A DNA stretch of 39,751 nucleotides from an uncultured Bacteroidales bacterium (GCA_902798425.1 CADBWR010000023.1:1-39751); one strand, 5' to 3'. Positions 8,033 to 16,797 are shown, counted from the stretch's first letter. The notes: generated by a model from the letters alone, not told the origin. Translations and numbers: made by a program.

Positions 8033-8665
8033 CTATGGCGCTATAGCGAGAAACATTTGACGATAAGCCTCTACCTTTTTGTCAAAAGCTAAAGGGTAGG
8101 CACGAGACGAAGAGGGAAGACGCCACAGGCAGACCTCACCCCTGACCCCTCTCCAAGAGGCGAGGGGAATAGTTACATAAGTGTTGACTTTAGGGATTTC
8201 AGAGATGTCGAGTGAGGCGCAGATGGTCTCGGTAGCTTTCTCGCCTGTGGTGACGATAGCACGAAGGTGAGGTAGTTGGGCTATTAGTGCACGAATGTCG
8301 GTGGATTCCACAACCTCAAGGAATTTGTCGGAGGCATTGTCTTGTAAGCGACGAATGGCGGTGGCAGTGTCGAAGAAAGCCAGTCCTTTCTCTTGACAGA
8401 AGGTTATGATATCGTCTATTTTAAAACGTTTGTGCTCCATGTCCACAAAATGGTTCTTGTCGCCAAAGAATAATTGTCCCTCGATGCGCCAGTGGTCGTT
8501 GATAAAATTGGGATAGTAGAAATCCATGCACCACCTCTTGCGCTGTGGCGGAAAACTGCCGAGGAAGAGCACTTTGGCATTCTCGGGCAGAAAAGGCCGC
8601 AGCGGGTGATACTCCACATCTTCGGTGCTACGGGCAATGTTTCCTGTGTTTAAATACGAAATCAT
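8033..8665 (-). CDS. Uracil-DNA-glycosylase-superfamily protein
   Basis: This 210-residue protein resembles the Bacteroidales UDG/Mug-like family. The N-terminal motif VLFLGSFPP corresponds to the catalytic-loop strand of the superfamily and is followed by RWCMDFYYPN and NDHWRI. Near the end, PSSSRAYPL occupies the position of the DNA-intercalation loop. It is expected to excise damaged or deaminated bases, but the substrate range is unknown. An in-frame TTG far upstream (8929) would add about 90 residues read antisense to mfd, so the ATG at 8665 is chosen. A GC-rich palindrome adds about 12 residues (IPLASWRGVRGEV) between YVT and CLWRLPSSS. The gene is divergent from mfd and convergent with the AlkD-like gene. 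Confidence 0.78.
   Translation of the reverse strand: MISYLNTGNIARSTEDVEYHPLRPFLPENAKVLFLGSFPPQRKRWCMDFYYPNFINDHWRIEGQLFFGDKNHFVDMEHKRFKIDDIITFCQEKGLAFFDTATAIRRLQDNASDKFLEVVESTDIRALIAQLPHLRAIVTTGEKATETICASLDISEIPKVNTYVTIPLASWRGVRGEVCLWRLPSSSRAYPLAFDKKVEAYRQMFLAIAP
8132..8169. repeat. GC-rich palindromic insert in the UDG-family gene
   Basis: CCTCACCCCTGACCCCTCTCC joins through AAGA to GGCGAGGGG, a hairpin with CCCCTC/GAGGGG arms. It is read in frame on the minus strand as PLASWRGVRGEV. This matches the general form of short GC-rich dispersed repeats found in Bacteroidota genes and the two arms of the mfd insert. Confidence 0.6.
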
Positions 8666-8686
8666 ATAACTACTGAATGATGTGTG

Positions 8687-8694
8687 CAAAGGTA
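8687..8694 (-). promoter_or_regulatory. -7 element of the UDG-family gene promoter
   Basis: TACCTTTG on the minus strand matches TAnnTTTG and lies about 20 bases before the ATG at 8665. The -33 region is not clear. Confidence 0.5.
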
Positions 8695-8769
8695 GGCATT
8701 TTTTTGTGATTATTCTCAGAAAGATGCGCTTTCTTGAGGAAAATTGCAATAATAATGTTATTTTTTTCG

Positions 8770-8777
8770 TACCTTTG
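8770..8777 (+). promoter_or_regulatory. -7 element of the mfd promoter
   Basis: TACCTTTG matches TAnnTTTG and lies 13 bases before the mfd ATG at 8791, so the leader would be only a few bases long. This supports the 8791 start over the longer in-frame start at 8734. Confidence 0.6.
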
Positions 8778-8790
8778 TGGCGGAATAGAG

Positions 8791-11700
8791 ATGAAGATAG
8801 AAGAACTACTGAAGAAATACGCCTTGCTGCCACAGGTGGGTGCGCTGGCGAAAACGTTAGAGAAAAAGTCGGTAAAGACCATTTTTCTCGATGGACTGAT
8901 GTGCTCGTCAGCACCGATGCTGTTTGCAAGTCTGGCGTTGAAGATAAAATCTTCGACCGCTGTCTTTATTTTGCAGGACGCCGACGAGGCGGGCTATTTC
9001 TATCATGACCTGACACAACTTTTGGGCAAGGAACAAGTACTCTTCTTTCCCTCCAGCTATAGACGCGCCATCAAGTACGCTCAGCGAGACAGTGCTAGCG
9101 AGATTCTGCGCACTGAGGTGTTGGCAAAGCTGTCCAATGCTCAACATCTATTGATAGTCACTTACCCCGAGGCACTTGCCGAACTCGTGATGTCGAAGAA
9201 GCAGTTGGACGACCGCTCAGTGGTGCTCAGCGTGGGCGATGTCATTGATGCAGACCAGACCGCTCAGCAGTTGCGCACGTTGGGATTCCAGGAGGTTGAC
9301 TATGTCTACGAACCTGGTCAGTTTGCTCTGCGTGGTAGCATCCTTGATATCTATAGTTACAGTAGCGAGTTGCCTTTCCGCATAGACTTGTTTGGCGACG
9401 ACATCGACTCCATCCGCACCTTCGAGGTTGAGACGCAGCTGTCGAAAGACAAGTGTCAGCAGGTTACTATCGTTCCAGAGTTGGCTGCGGTAGAAGATAA
9501 AATGCCATTCCTATCGTTTCTGCCCCAAGAGACACTGTTGGTTGTCAAGGATTTCCTGTATGTCCGCGATGCCATCGACCGCATCTACCAGGTGGGCTTC
9601 TCCGAACATGCACTGACAGAACGGCTGGAGGGTGCCACGGAATTGGAGCAGCACGAGATCATGCAACAGTTGAAAAAAGAGACACAACTGATTAGTGGAC
9701 AGCAGTTTACGCATGATGCTGCTGGTTTCCGCCGCATCGAAATGGGCCATCGCCCGTCAGGATTGTCCGATGCCACCATCGAGTTCCACATCTCTCCACA
9801 GCCCCAGTTCCACAAAAACTTCGACCTTCTGCAGCAGTCGCTGGAGCAGTATCTTGCTGATGGCTACCAACTCTGTATTCTGGCTGACAGTAAGAAACAG
9901 TTGGAGCGTCTGCGCGACATTTTTGCGGAAAAAGGAAATGTGCTTTTCGATTCCGTCGAAAAGACTCTCCACGAGGGATTTGCTGACAACGATCTTCGCC
10001 TCTGCGTATTTACAGACCACCAGATATTCGACCGCTACCATAAGTACAGTTTGACGTCCGACAAGGCACGCTCGGGTAAAGTCGCACTGACGCTGAAGGA
10101 AATCCAGCAGTTTGAGGTCGGCGACTACGTGGTACATGTCGACCACGGTATCGGTAAGTTTGGCGGACTGGTACGCATGCCTATTGCTAACGGCCAACAG
10201 CCATCAGCTAATAGCCAACAATACCAGGAAATGATCAAGATCATGTACGAGGGTGGGGGCTCTATCTATGTCAGCATCCATTCCTTATATAAAGTCTCGA
10301 AATACAAGGCACAGGACAATGGACAGCCGCCCCGTCTGTCGCACTTAGGCACAGGCCAGTGGGAGCGCATGAAGGAGCGCACCAAGAGCAAGCTGAAGGA
10401 TATTGCCCGTGACCTCATTAAATTGTATGCTGCCCGTCGCCGTGAGCTGGGCTTTGCCTTCTCTGCCGACTCCTACTTGCAGCAGGAGCTGGAGGCATCG
10501 TTTCTCTATGAGGATACCCCCGACCAGCTGAAGGCCACCAACGATGTGAAGGCTGACATGGAGAAGGCACAACCTATGGACCGTCTGGTGTGTGGTGACG
10601 TAGGTTTTGGTAAAACGGAGGTGGCCGTGCGTGCTGCCTTCAAGGCGGCATGTGACGGTAAGCAGGTGGCGGTATTGGTGCCCACGACGGTGTTGGCCTA
10701 TCAGCACTACCAGACCTTCACCTCCCGACTGAAGGACATGCCCGTTCGTGTGGACTACCTCTCGCGTGCCCGTAGCACCAAACAGACCTCAGCGCTCTTG
10801 AAAGACTTGGAGGCTGGCAAGGTAGATATTATAATAGGTACCCATAAGCTGATAGGCAAGACGGTGAAGTTTCACGACCTTGGTCTGCTCATTATTGATG
10901 AGGAACAGAAGTTTGGAGTCTCTACCAAGGAGAAGCTGCGCCAGATGAAGACCAATGTCGACACACTGACGCTGACGGCAACGCCCATTCCGCGTACCCT
11001 GCAGTTCTCCCTGCTGGGTGCCCGCGACCTGAGTATTATCCAGACACCTCCGCCCAACCGCTATCCCATACAGACGGAGATACACACGTTGAGTGCGGAG
11101 ATTGTGGCCGATGCCATCAACTTCGAGATGTCGCGCAACGGACAGGTATACTTTGTCAACCCACGCATCAACGACCTGACACGCATTCGCGAGATGATAC
11201 AGAAGTACGTGCCCGACGCCCGTGTGGCAGTGAGTCATGGACAGATGAAACCCGAGGAGTTGGAGAAGATCATCTTCGACTTACAAAACTATGACTACGA
11301 CGTGCTGCTCTCTACCACCATCATCGAGAACGGCATCGACATTCCCAACGCCAACACCATCATCATCAATGGGGCCCACCGCTTCGGACTCTCCGACCTG
11401 CACCAGATGCGTGGCCGTGTGGGTCGTGGCAACCGCAAGGCTTTCTGTTACCTGCTGGCGCCACCATTGGCCGATCTCCCGCAAGAAAGTCGCCGACGTC
11501 TGGAGGCCCTGGAGACCTTCAGCGACCTGGGCAGCGGCATCCATATTGCCATGCAGGACCTCGATATCCGTGGTGCCGGCAACTTGTTGGGTGCTGAGCA
11601 GAGTGGTTTCATAGCCGACCTGGGTTACGAGACCTACGTCAAGATTCTGCAGCAGGCAGTGGTGGAGATCAAGAACGAGAGCCTCCCCCCAACCCCCTCC

Positions 11701-12213
11701 AAAGGGAGGGGAAACTCGGAGCGTGGTTTGTCTCCCTCTCCTTTTGGAGAGGGGTGGGGAGAGGCTTCCCTCGAGTCCGACCTCGAACTCTACTTCCCCG
11801 ATCAGTATGTGCCCAGCGACTCGGAGCGCATGCTGCTCTATCGAGAGTTGGATAGCTTGCAAACAGACGAACAGGTGGCAGCCTACCGTGCACGCCTGAT
11901 AGACCGCTTTGGTCCTGTGCCTCACTGTGGCGAAGAGTTGATGCGCGTAGTACCCTTGCGTCGTCTCGGACAGTTGTTTGGCTGTGAGAAGATTGTGTTG
12001 AAACAGCAGCGTATGACACTCTTCTTCGTCACCCAGAACGACAGTCCGTTCTACCAGAGCGAGGCCTTTGGAATGCTATTGGACTATGTGGCACACAATC
12101 CCCGTCGTTGCAATTTCCGTGAGACGAATGGCAAACGCTCAATGGTCATCAGTAACGTACCTTCTATAGAGGAGGCTGTACAAATATTAGCATCTATCAA
12201 TAAATCATTCTAA
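8791..12213 (+). CDS. mfd: Transcription-repair coupling factor Mfd
   Basis: This 1140-residue DNA translocase removes RNA polymerase stalled at DNA damage and recruits UvrA. The N-terminal UvrB-like damage module (about 1-400) includes YVYEPGQFALRGSILDIY. The CarD-like RNA-polymerase-interacting domain follows (FEVGDYVVHVDHGIGKFGG, near 445-465). The RecG-like motor has Walker A GDVGFGKTE (about 602), DEEQ (about 703) and TATPIPRTL, then DIRGAGNLLG, and a C-terminal TRCF domain. Two segments are foreign to the family. One is a 13-residue insert near 465-478 (ANGQQPSANSQQ). The other is a 29-codon insert near 964-992, encoded by a double palindrome. Both keep the frame, so the protein is probably functional. 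The start is set by the promoter and by family length. Confidence 0.96.
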   Translation: MKIEELLKKYALLPQVGALAKTLEKKSVKTIFLDGLMCSSAPMLFASLALKIKSSTAVFILQDADEAGYFYHDLTQLLGKEQVLFFPSSYRRAIKYAQRDSASEILRTEVLAKLSNAQHLLIVTYPEALAELVMSKKQLDDRSVVLSVGDVIDADQTAQQLRTLGFQEVDYVYEPGQFALRGSILDIYSYSSELPFRIDLFGDDIDSIRTFEVETQLSKDKCQQVTIVPELAAVEDKMPFLSFLPQETLLVVKDFLYVRDAIDRIYQVGFSEHALTERLEGATELEQHEIMQQLKKETQLISGQQFTHDAAGFRRIEMGHRPSGLSDATIEFHISPQPQFHKNFDLLQQSLEQYLADGYQLCILADSKKQLERLRDIFAEKGNVLFDSVEKTLHEGFADNDLRLCVFTDHQIFDRYHKYSLTSDKARSGKVALTLKEIQQFEVGDYVVHVDHGIGKFGGLVRMPIANGQQPSANSQQYQEMIKIMYEGGGSIYVSIHSLYKVSKYKAQDNGQPPRLSHLGTGQWERMKERTKSKLKDIARDLIKLYAARRRELGFAFSADSYLQQELEASFLYEDTPDQLKATNDVKADMEKAQPMDRLVCGDVGFGKTEVAVRAAFKAACDGKQVAVLVPTTVLAYQHYQTFTSRLKDMPVRVDYLSRARSTKQTSALLKDLEAGKVDIIIGTHKLIGKTVKFHDLGLLIIDEEQKFGVSTKEKLRQMKTNVDTLTLTATPIPRTLQFSLLGARDLSIIQTPPPNRYPIQTEIHTLSAEIVADAINFEMSRNGQVYFVNPRINDLTRIREMIQKYVPDARVAVSHGQMKPEELEKIIFDLQNYDYDVLLSTTIIENGIDIPNANTIIINGAHRFGLSDLHQMRGRVGRGNRKAFCYLLAPPLADLPQESRRRLEALETFSDLGSGIHIAMQDLDIRGAGNLLGAEQSGFIADLGYETYVKILQQAVVEIKNESLPPTPSKGRGNSERGLSPSPFGEGWGEASLESDLELYFPDQYVPSDSERMLLYRELDSLQTDEQVAAYRARLIDRFGPVPHCGEELMRVVPLRRLGQLFGCEKIVLKQQRMTLFFVTQNDSPFYQSEAFGMLLDYVAHNPRRCNFRETNGKRSMVISNVPSIEEAVQILASINKSF
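10184..10222. repeat. AGCTAA/GCCAACAG repeat inside mfd
   Basis: CTAACGGCCAACAGCCAT followed by CAGCTAATAGCCAACA encodes an in-frame insert (ANGQQPSANSQQ) between LVRMPI and YQEMIKIMYEGG, where Mfd proteins normally have a short loop. Seventeen of 18 bases match CTAACAGCCAACAGCCAT at the 18.71-kb gene junction on the other strand, and related units fill the spacer at 14.1 kb. Confidence 0.6.
11680..11766. repeat. Double GC-rich palindrome inside mfd
   Basis: The segment is 87 bases, exactly 29 codons. It runs from AGCCTC (11680) to GAGGCT (11766). Each half is a hairpin (CCCCTCC-AAA-GGGAGGGG and CCTCTCC-TTTT-GGAGAGGGG), and the two halves are also inverted copies of each other. The encoded peptide (LPPTPSKGRG... 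SPSPFGEGWGEAS) is of the kind produced by dispersed GC-rich repeats in Bacteroidota and is unrelated to Mfd. It falls in the linker before the TRCF domain. Confidence 0.75.
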
Positions 12214-12234
12214 CTATAAACTATCAACAAAAAA

Positions 12235-14112
12235 ATGAAAAAGAGATTTCTATTAGCATTGCTGATTACTGTCGGCATGCTGCAGGCTGCCAGTGCTGCT
12301 GAGTGCCTGACGAGTCCAAAGGGTGACATCGTGGTAGTGGTTGACGCTCAGAACGGCAAGCCTACCTACGAGGTGTCGCTGGGTGGTGTACAATTCCTCA
12401 AGCCTTCGCCTTTGGGGCTGGTAACAACCCTTGGAGATTTCACCGAGGGGCTGACATTAGCTGGTTGTGACAGCCAGATTAAGCACGACGAATACTGGTT
12501 GAAGACCACCAAGAAGAGTCATGTCAGCTACGATGCTACTGAGGCTGTCTGCCACTTCACGAAGGACGGCAAGCAGGTGCTCGACATTCTGTTCCACATT
12601 ACAGAACGCGACGTGGCCTATCGTTATAAGATTTATTCCAGAAAAGGTCGTGGCGGTGAGAGACTGGTTGCCGTCGTCAATGGTGAGGCCAGTGGTTTTG
12701 TGATGCCAGATGGCACCACCACATTCCTCTGTCCGCAGTCAGGTCCTATGGGTGGCTTCGCCAGTACCGCACCTTCTTATGAGACGTCGTACACGCTCGA
12801 TGATGAAATGGGTAAGAATGGCTGGGGCAATGGTTACACGTTTCCTTGTCTCTTCAAGACCCCTGCCGGCTGGCTGTTGCTCAGCGAAGCAGGTACTGAT
12901 GGCGGCTATGTAGGTTGTCGACTGCTCAACGTTGGTGGCAGCAACTACAAGATTGGTTTCCCGCAGGAAGGTGAGATGAACGGTTTTGGTTCTACCTCTG
13001 CCTCTGTTGCGCTGCCTTTTGAGACACCTTGGCGCACTATTACCGTGGGTACTACGCTGGCTCCTATCGTTGAGACCACAGTTACCAACGATGTTGTTCG
13101 TCCCAAGTATCAGGCTTCTAAGGAATATGTCTATGGCAAGGGCTCGTGGTCGTGGATCATCGGTATGGATCCCAGTTGTAACTTCGACGAGCAGAAACGT
13201 TACATCGATTTCTCTTCCGCTATGGGCTGGCGATCGGTACTGGTCGATGCCTTGTGGGACGTACAGATAGGCTACGAGAAGATGGAAGAACTGGCACGCT
13301 ACGGTCGTGAGCGTGGGGTGGGACTTTTCCTGTGGTATAACAGCAACGGCAGCTGGAACGATGCTCCTCAGTCGCCCAAGGGCAAGATGGACAAGAGCAG
13401 TGCTCGTCGCAAAGAGATGGCATGGATGCAGAAGAACGGCATCCTGGGCATCAAAGTCGACTTCTTTGGTGGTGATAAACAGCCCATGATGCAGCTCTAT
13501 GAGGATATCCTTACCGATGCCAACGAGTTTGGCCTGCAGGTCATCTTCCACGGCTGCACACTGCCTCGTGGTTGGGAGCGCATGTATCCTAACTATGTGG
13601 CTTCTGAGGCAGTATTGGCATCAGAGAATATGCACTTCGGTCAGGGCGCCTGCGATGCTGAAGCTCAGAATGCCTGCATCCATCCCTTTATTCGTAACAC
13701 CGTGGGTTCCATGGACTTTGGTGGCTCTACGCTCAACAAGCACTACAACAAGGACAACCAGCATGGCACCACACGCAAGACCAGCGATGTTTTTGCACTG
13801 GCCACAGCCGTCCTCTTTCAGTCCAGTGTGCAGCACTTCGCTATGGCTCCCAACAACCTGGAAGATGCTCCTGTCTGGGCTGTAGACTTCATGAAACAGG
13901 TACCCACCAACTGGGATGAGACACGCTTCATCGACGGCTATCCCGGCAAATACTGTATCATGGCCCGTCGTGCTGGTACCAAGTGGTATGTCGTCGGTGT
14001 TACAAGCGACGGTACACCTTTGCAGAAAAAGATCGATACCAAGGTGTTTTTCCCAAAGGGTACGAAGCCTACTGTCTATACTGATTCCGATGCTATTGTG
14101 ATTTTCAATTAG
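12235..14112 (+). CDS. Glycoside hydrolase family 97, retaining (alpha-galactosidase-like) type
   Basis: This 625-residue secreted enzyme has a signal peptide at residues 1-21 (MKKRFLLALLITVGMLQAASA), so it acts in the periplasm or outside the cell. It has the GH97 layout: an N-terminal beta-sandwich (about 25-280), a TIM barrel (WSWIIGMDPSCNFDEQKRYIDF onward) and a C-terminal sandwich. In the barrel, GIKVDFF places an aspartate at residue 409 where retaining members of GH97 (the Bacteroides BT1871 type) carry their nucleophile. Inverting SusB-type members use glutamates instead. An alpha-galactosidase-like activity is therefore the best guess. The gene starts 21 bases after mfd and may be read through from it. 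No SusC/SusD pair is nearby. Confidence 0.85.
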   Translation: MKKRFLLALLITVGMLQAASAAECLTSPKGDIVVVVDAQNGKPTYEVSLGGVQFLKPSPLGLVTTLGDFTEGLTLAGCDSQIKHDEYWLKTTKKSHVSYDATEAVCHFTKDGKQVLDILFHITERDVAYRYKIYSRKGRGGERLVAVVNGEASGFVMPDGTTTFLCPQSGPMGGFASTAPSYETSYTLDDEMGKNGWGNGYTFPCLFKTPAGWLLLSEAGTDGGYVGCRLLNVGGSNYKIGFPQEGEMNGFGSTSASVALPFETPWRTITVGTTLAPIVETTVTNDVVRPKYQASKEYVYGKGSWSWIIGMDPSCNFDEQKRYIDFSSAMGWRSVLVDALWDVQIGYEKMEELARYGRERGVGLFLWYNSNGSWNDAPQSPKGKMDKSSARRKEMAWMQKNGILGIKVDFFGGDKQPMMQLYEDILTDANEFGLQVIFHGCTLPRGWERMYPNYVASEAVLASENMHFGQGACDAEAQNACIHPFIRNTVGSMDFGGSTLNKHYNKDNQHGTTRKTSDVFALATAVLFQSSVQHFAMAPNNLEDAPVWAVDFMKQVPTNWDETRFIDGYPGKYCIMARRAGTKWYVVGVTSDGTPLQKKIDTKVFFPKGTKPTVYTDSDAIVIFN

Positions 14113-14185
14113 CTCTCAGCAGTTAGCTTTTAGCTCATTGCCATTAGCCAATAACCAACTGCTAACAGCCAATAGTCAATAGTTG
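14113..14185. repeat. Degenerate AGC(C)AATAG/TTAGC repeat cluster
   Basis: The spacer after the GH97 gene is made of short imperfect units: CAGTTAGC, TTTTAGCTC, CCATTAGCC, AATAACCAA, CTGCTAACAGCC, AATAGTCAATAG. CTGCTAACAGCCAATAG resembles the in-frame repeat within mfd. It has no coding capacity and probably belongs to a dispersed low-complexity repeat family. Confidence 0.55.
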
Positions 14186-14225
14186 TTCTGTCAATTTGTC
14201 GTCCTGGAGCGACAAATTGGCAGAA
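14186..14225. promoter_or_regulatory. 16-bp inverted repeat upstream of the hsp20 sigma-54 promoter
   Basis: TTCTGTCAATTTGTCG (14186-14201) pairs with CGACAAATTGGCAGAA (14210-14225) across an 8-base spacer, with one G-U mismatch. It ends ten bases before the sigma-54 promoter, a usual place for an enhancer-binding activator site. It has no T-run aimed at the GH97 gene that would make it a good terminator, though a dual role is possible. Confidence 0.6.
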
Positions 14226-14234
14226 TTTTCATCA

Positions 14235-14250
14235 TGGCACATACCTTGCA
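14235..14250 (+). promoter_or_regulatory. Sigma-54 (RpoN) promoter of hsp20
   Basis: TGGCAC-A-TACC-TTGCA gives the -24 GG (14236-14237) and -12 GC (14248-14249) with exactly ten bases between them, a full match to the TGGCACrnnnnTTGCw consensus. Transcription should begin near 14261, leaving a leader of about 70 bases with a strong AGGAGG site before the ATG. Confidence 0.8.
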
Positions 14251-14332
14251 TCATGTAGGATGAGCGCCGATGAGGCAATCAAAAGAGTTAACAAACATGT
14301 ACAACTAAAAATATAATTAGGAGGTAAAAATT

Positions 14333-14758
14333 ATGATGCCAATGATGAGAACAAACAGTTGGATTCCTACAGTGTTTAACGACCTTTTTGATACGGAGTT
14401 CATGCCAAAGTGTAATGCTACAGCTCCCGCTATCAATGTGAAAGAATCGGACAAGGCGTATACCGTAGAACTTGCCGCTCCAGGTATGAAGAAGGAGGAC
14501 TTCAACGTACATATCAATGACGAGGGTAACTTGGTCGTTAAACTGGAGAGCAAGCAGGATCATAAGGAGGAGGACAAGAACACGCGTTATCTGCGTCGTG
14601 AATTCAGCTACTCAAAGTACGAGCAAACGCTGATTCTGCCAGATGATGTCAAGAAAGACGCTATCTCAGCCAAGGTGGAAAACGGTGTGCTCACCGTCGA
14701 ACTGCCCAAGATAGTTGAAGAGAAGGTTAAGGTATCTCGTCAGATTGATATCGCATAA
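14333..14758 (+). CDS. Small heat-shock protein Hsp20 (alpha-crystallin family)
   Basis: This 141-residue ATP-independent holdase binds unfolding proteins under stress. After a short N-terminal arm ([16 protein letters not shown]), the alpha-crystallin domain runs from about residue 36 ([20 protein letters not shown]) to the end. It includes the conserved [11 protein letters not shown] (A-x-x-x-n-GvL-type motif) near the C-terminus. The start is set by AGGAGG about 8 bases upstream, an unusually strong Shine-Dalgarno for this phylum. It is transcribed alone: a sigma-54 promoter lies upstream and an intrinsic terminator downstream. Confidence 0.93.
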   Translation: MMPMMRTNSWIPTVFNDLFDTEFMPKCNATAPAINVKESDKAYTVELAAPGMKKEDFNVHINDEGNLVVKLESKQDHKEEDKNTRYLRREFSYSKYEQTLILPDDVKKDAISAKVENGVLTVELPKIVEEKVKVSRQIDIA

Positions 14759-14781
14759 TCTGCGGTTGTCTAACACTAACG

Positions 14782-14822
14782 AAAGCGCTGAGCCATTTCG
14801 CCCAGCGCTTTTTCTTTTTTTT
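14782..14822 (+). terminator. Intrinsic terminator of hsp20
   Basis: AAAGCGCTG (14782-14790) pairs perfectly with CAGCGCTTT (14803-14811) and is followed by a long T-run. It stands 23 bases after the hsp20 stop. Confidence 0.85.
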
Positions 14823-14885
14823 GCGCGAGAGATAGTCGGAAATGTACTTTTGCTTGACTATAAAAACAAAAAAATGTCTTTTTGT

Positions 14886-14916
14886 TTTGTATTGTTCCTG
14901 CTTATTTGTACCTTTG
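14886..14916 (+). promoter_or_regulatory. Promoter of aspS
   Basis: TTTG (14886-14889), 19 bases, then TACCTTTG (14909-14916), is a full Bacteroidota housekeeping promoter. The ATG at 14946 follows 29 bases later. Confidence 0.8.
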
Positions 14917-14945
14917 CATTTCGAAAACGAATAACATATATAATA

Positions 14946-16718
14946 ATGTATAGAACAAAGACATGTGGTGAGCTGCGACTCACCGATGCCGGACAGCAGG
15001 TAACGCTGGCCGGATGGGTTCAGAAGACCCGTAAGATGGGCGGTATGACGTTTGTCGATTTGCGTGACCGCTATGGCATTACACAGTTGGTGTTCGACGA
15101 GTCGAAGGACGCTGCACTGTGTGAACAGGCTAACAAGTTGGGACGTGAGTGGTGTATCCAGGTGACGGGTACCGTCAGCGAGCGTCAGGCTAAGAACCCG
15201 AAGATGGAGACTGGCGACATTGAGATTCTCGCTGCCAAGCTGAACGTGCTGAGCGAGAGCCAGACGCCTCCCTTTACTATTGAAGACAATACAGATGGTG
15301 GCGACGACATCCGCATGAAGTACCGCTATCTGGATCTGCGCCGCTCGTGTGTGCGCAAGAATCTGGAGTTGCGCCATAAGATGACTATCCTGATTCGTAA
15401 CTTCCTGGACAGCCTGAACTTCATCGAGGTGGAGACACCTATCCTGATAGGTTCTACCCCCGAGGGTGCACGCGACTTCGTAGTACCCAGTCGTATGAAC
15501 CCCGGACAGTTCTATGCACTGCCCCAATCGCCTCAGACGCTGAAGCAGTTGCTGATGGTGAGTGGTTTCGACCGCTACTTCCAGATTGCCAAGTGCTTCC
15601 GTGACGAGGACCTGCGTGCAGACCGTCAGCCCGAATTCACACAGATAGACTGTGAGATGTCGTTTGCCGACCAGGAGGATGTGCTGCAGATTTTCGAGGA
15701 CCTGGCACGCCACCTGTTCAAGGAGGTGCGTGGCGTAGAACTCCCCCCCTTGGAGCGCATGACTTGGCACGAGGCTATGCGTCGCTTTGGTTCCGACAAG
15801 CCCGACCTGCGTTTCGGCATGGAGTTTGTGGAATTGATGGACGTGCTGAAAGGTACGGGTGAGTTCCCTGTCTTCAACGAGGCAGAATATATCGGAGGTA
15901 TTGTGGTGCCTGGTTGTGCAGACTATACCCGCAAGCAGTTGGATCAGCTGACAGACTTTGTGAAGCGTCCGCAGGTGGGTGCCAAGGGTCTTGTATACGT
16001 GAAGTTCAACGCTGACGGTACAGTGAAGTCGTCTGTTGACAAGTTCTACCAGCCTGAGGTTTGGCAGCAGCTGAAGGAGAAGACGGGTGCCAAGGACGGC
16101 GACCTCGTACTGATTCTGTCTGGTGATAAGGCTAACAAGACGCGCACACAGCTCTGCACGCTGCGTCTGGAGATGGGTGACCGTCTTGGACTGCGCGATA
16201 AGGACACGTTCAAGTGTTTGTGGATTGTCGACTTCCCTCTGTTCGAGTGGAGCGACGAAGAACAGCGCCTGATGGCTACACACCATCCGTTCACGCTGCC
16301 CAATCCAGACGACATTCCCTTGCTCGACACTGCTCCTGAGAAAGTGCGTGCAGTGGCTTACGACTTCGTATGTAACGGCATCGAGGTGGGTGGCGGTTCG
16401 TTGCGTATTCACGATGGTAAGCTGCAGGAGAAGATGTTCCAGATACTGGGCTTCACCCCTGAACGCGCAATGGCACAGTTTGGCTTCCTCATCAATGCCT
16501 TCAAGTACGGAGCACCCCCTCATGCAGGATTGGCTTTCGGTTTGGACCGCTTCGTCAGCATCATGGCAGGTCTCGACTCTATCCGTGACTGCATCGCCTT
16601 CCCGAAGAACAACAGTGGTCGCGATGTCATGCTCGATGCTCCAGGAGAACTGGATCCCAAACAGTTGGACGAGCTTCAGTTGAAGATAGAACTGCGTAGT
16701 GAAGATTCAGGAAACTGA
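14946..16718 (+). CDS. aspS: Aspartate--tRNA ligase
   Basis: This 590-residue class II synthetase charges tRNA-Asp with aspartate. The N-terminal OB-fold anticodon-binding domain has [20 protein letters not shown]. Motif 2 is [18 protein letters not shown] at about residues 218-235. The bacterial GAD insertion domain covers roughly 290-410. Motif 3 is GLAFGLDRF near 528. The length and the insertion domain are those of bacterial AspRS. An open frame extends upstream through the hsp20 terminator, but the ATG at 14946 is chosen because of the promoter and because it begins the conserved YRTKTCGEL segment. Confidence 0.97.
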   Translation: MYRTKTCGELRLTDAGQQVTLAGWVQKTRKMGGMTFVDLRDRYGITQLVFDESKDAALCEQANKLGREWCIQVTGTVSERQAKNPKMETGDIEILAAKLNVLSESQTPPFTIEDNTDGGDDIRMKYRYLDLRRSCVRKNLELRHKMTILIRNFLDSLNFIEVETPILIGSTPEGARDFVVPSRMNPGQFYALPQSPQTLKQLLMVSGFDRYFQIAKCFRDEDLRADRQPEFTQIDCEMSFADQEDVLQIFEDLARHLFKEVRGVELPPLERMTWHEAMRRFGSDKPDLRFGMEFVELMDVLKGTGEFPVFNEAEYIGGIVVPGCADYTRKQLDQLTDFVKRPQVGAKGLVYVKFNADGTVKSSVDKFYQPEVWQQLKEKTGAKDGDLVLILSGDKANKTRTQLCTLRLEMGDRLGLRDKDTFKCLWIVDFPLFEWSDEEQRLMATHHPFTLPNPDDIPLLDTAPEKVRAVAYDFVCNGIEVGGGSLRIHDGKLQEKMFQILGFTPERAMAQFGFLINAFKYGAPPHAGLAFGLDRFVSIMAGLDSIRDCIAFPKNNSGRDVMLDAPGELDPKQLDELQLKIELRSEDSGN

Positions 16719-16797
16719 TTTAGTCGAAAATGTTTTGTTGTAATTGATGTAGGTCAAGAATTAAGCGAAAAAATCTTAAAAACAGTCAGTTAGCAGA

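Noticed and set aside
8666-8929. An N-terminal extension of the UDG-family gene by about 90 residues
   Set aside because: It starts with TTG, runs through the divergent promoters and into mfd, and its serine/leucine-rich sequence has no family likeness.
14715-14945. An upstream extension of aspS
   Set aside because: It would read through the hsp20 terminator and the aspS promoter; AspRS proteins begin at the ATG at 14946.
14727-16523. A 598-codon open frame antisense to aspS
   Set aside because: aspS on the other strand is certain, with all class II motifs. The antisense frame has no recognisable domain and results from codon bias.
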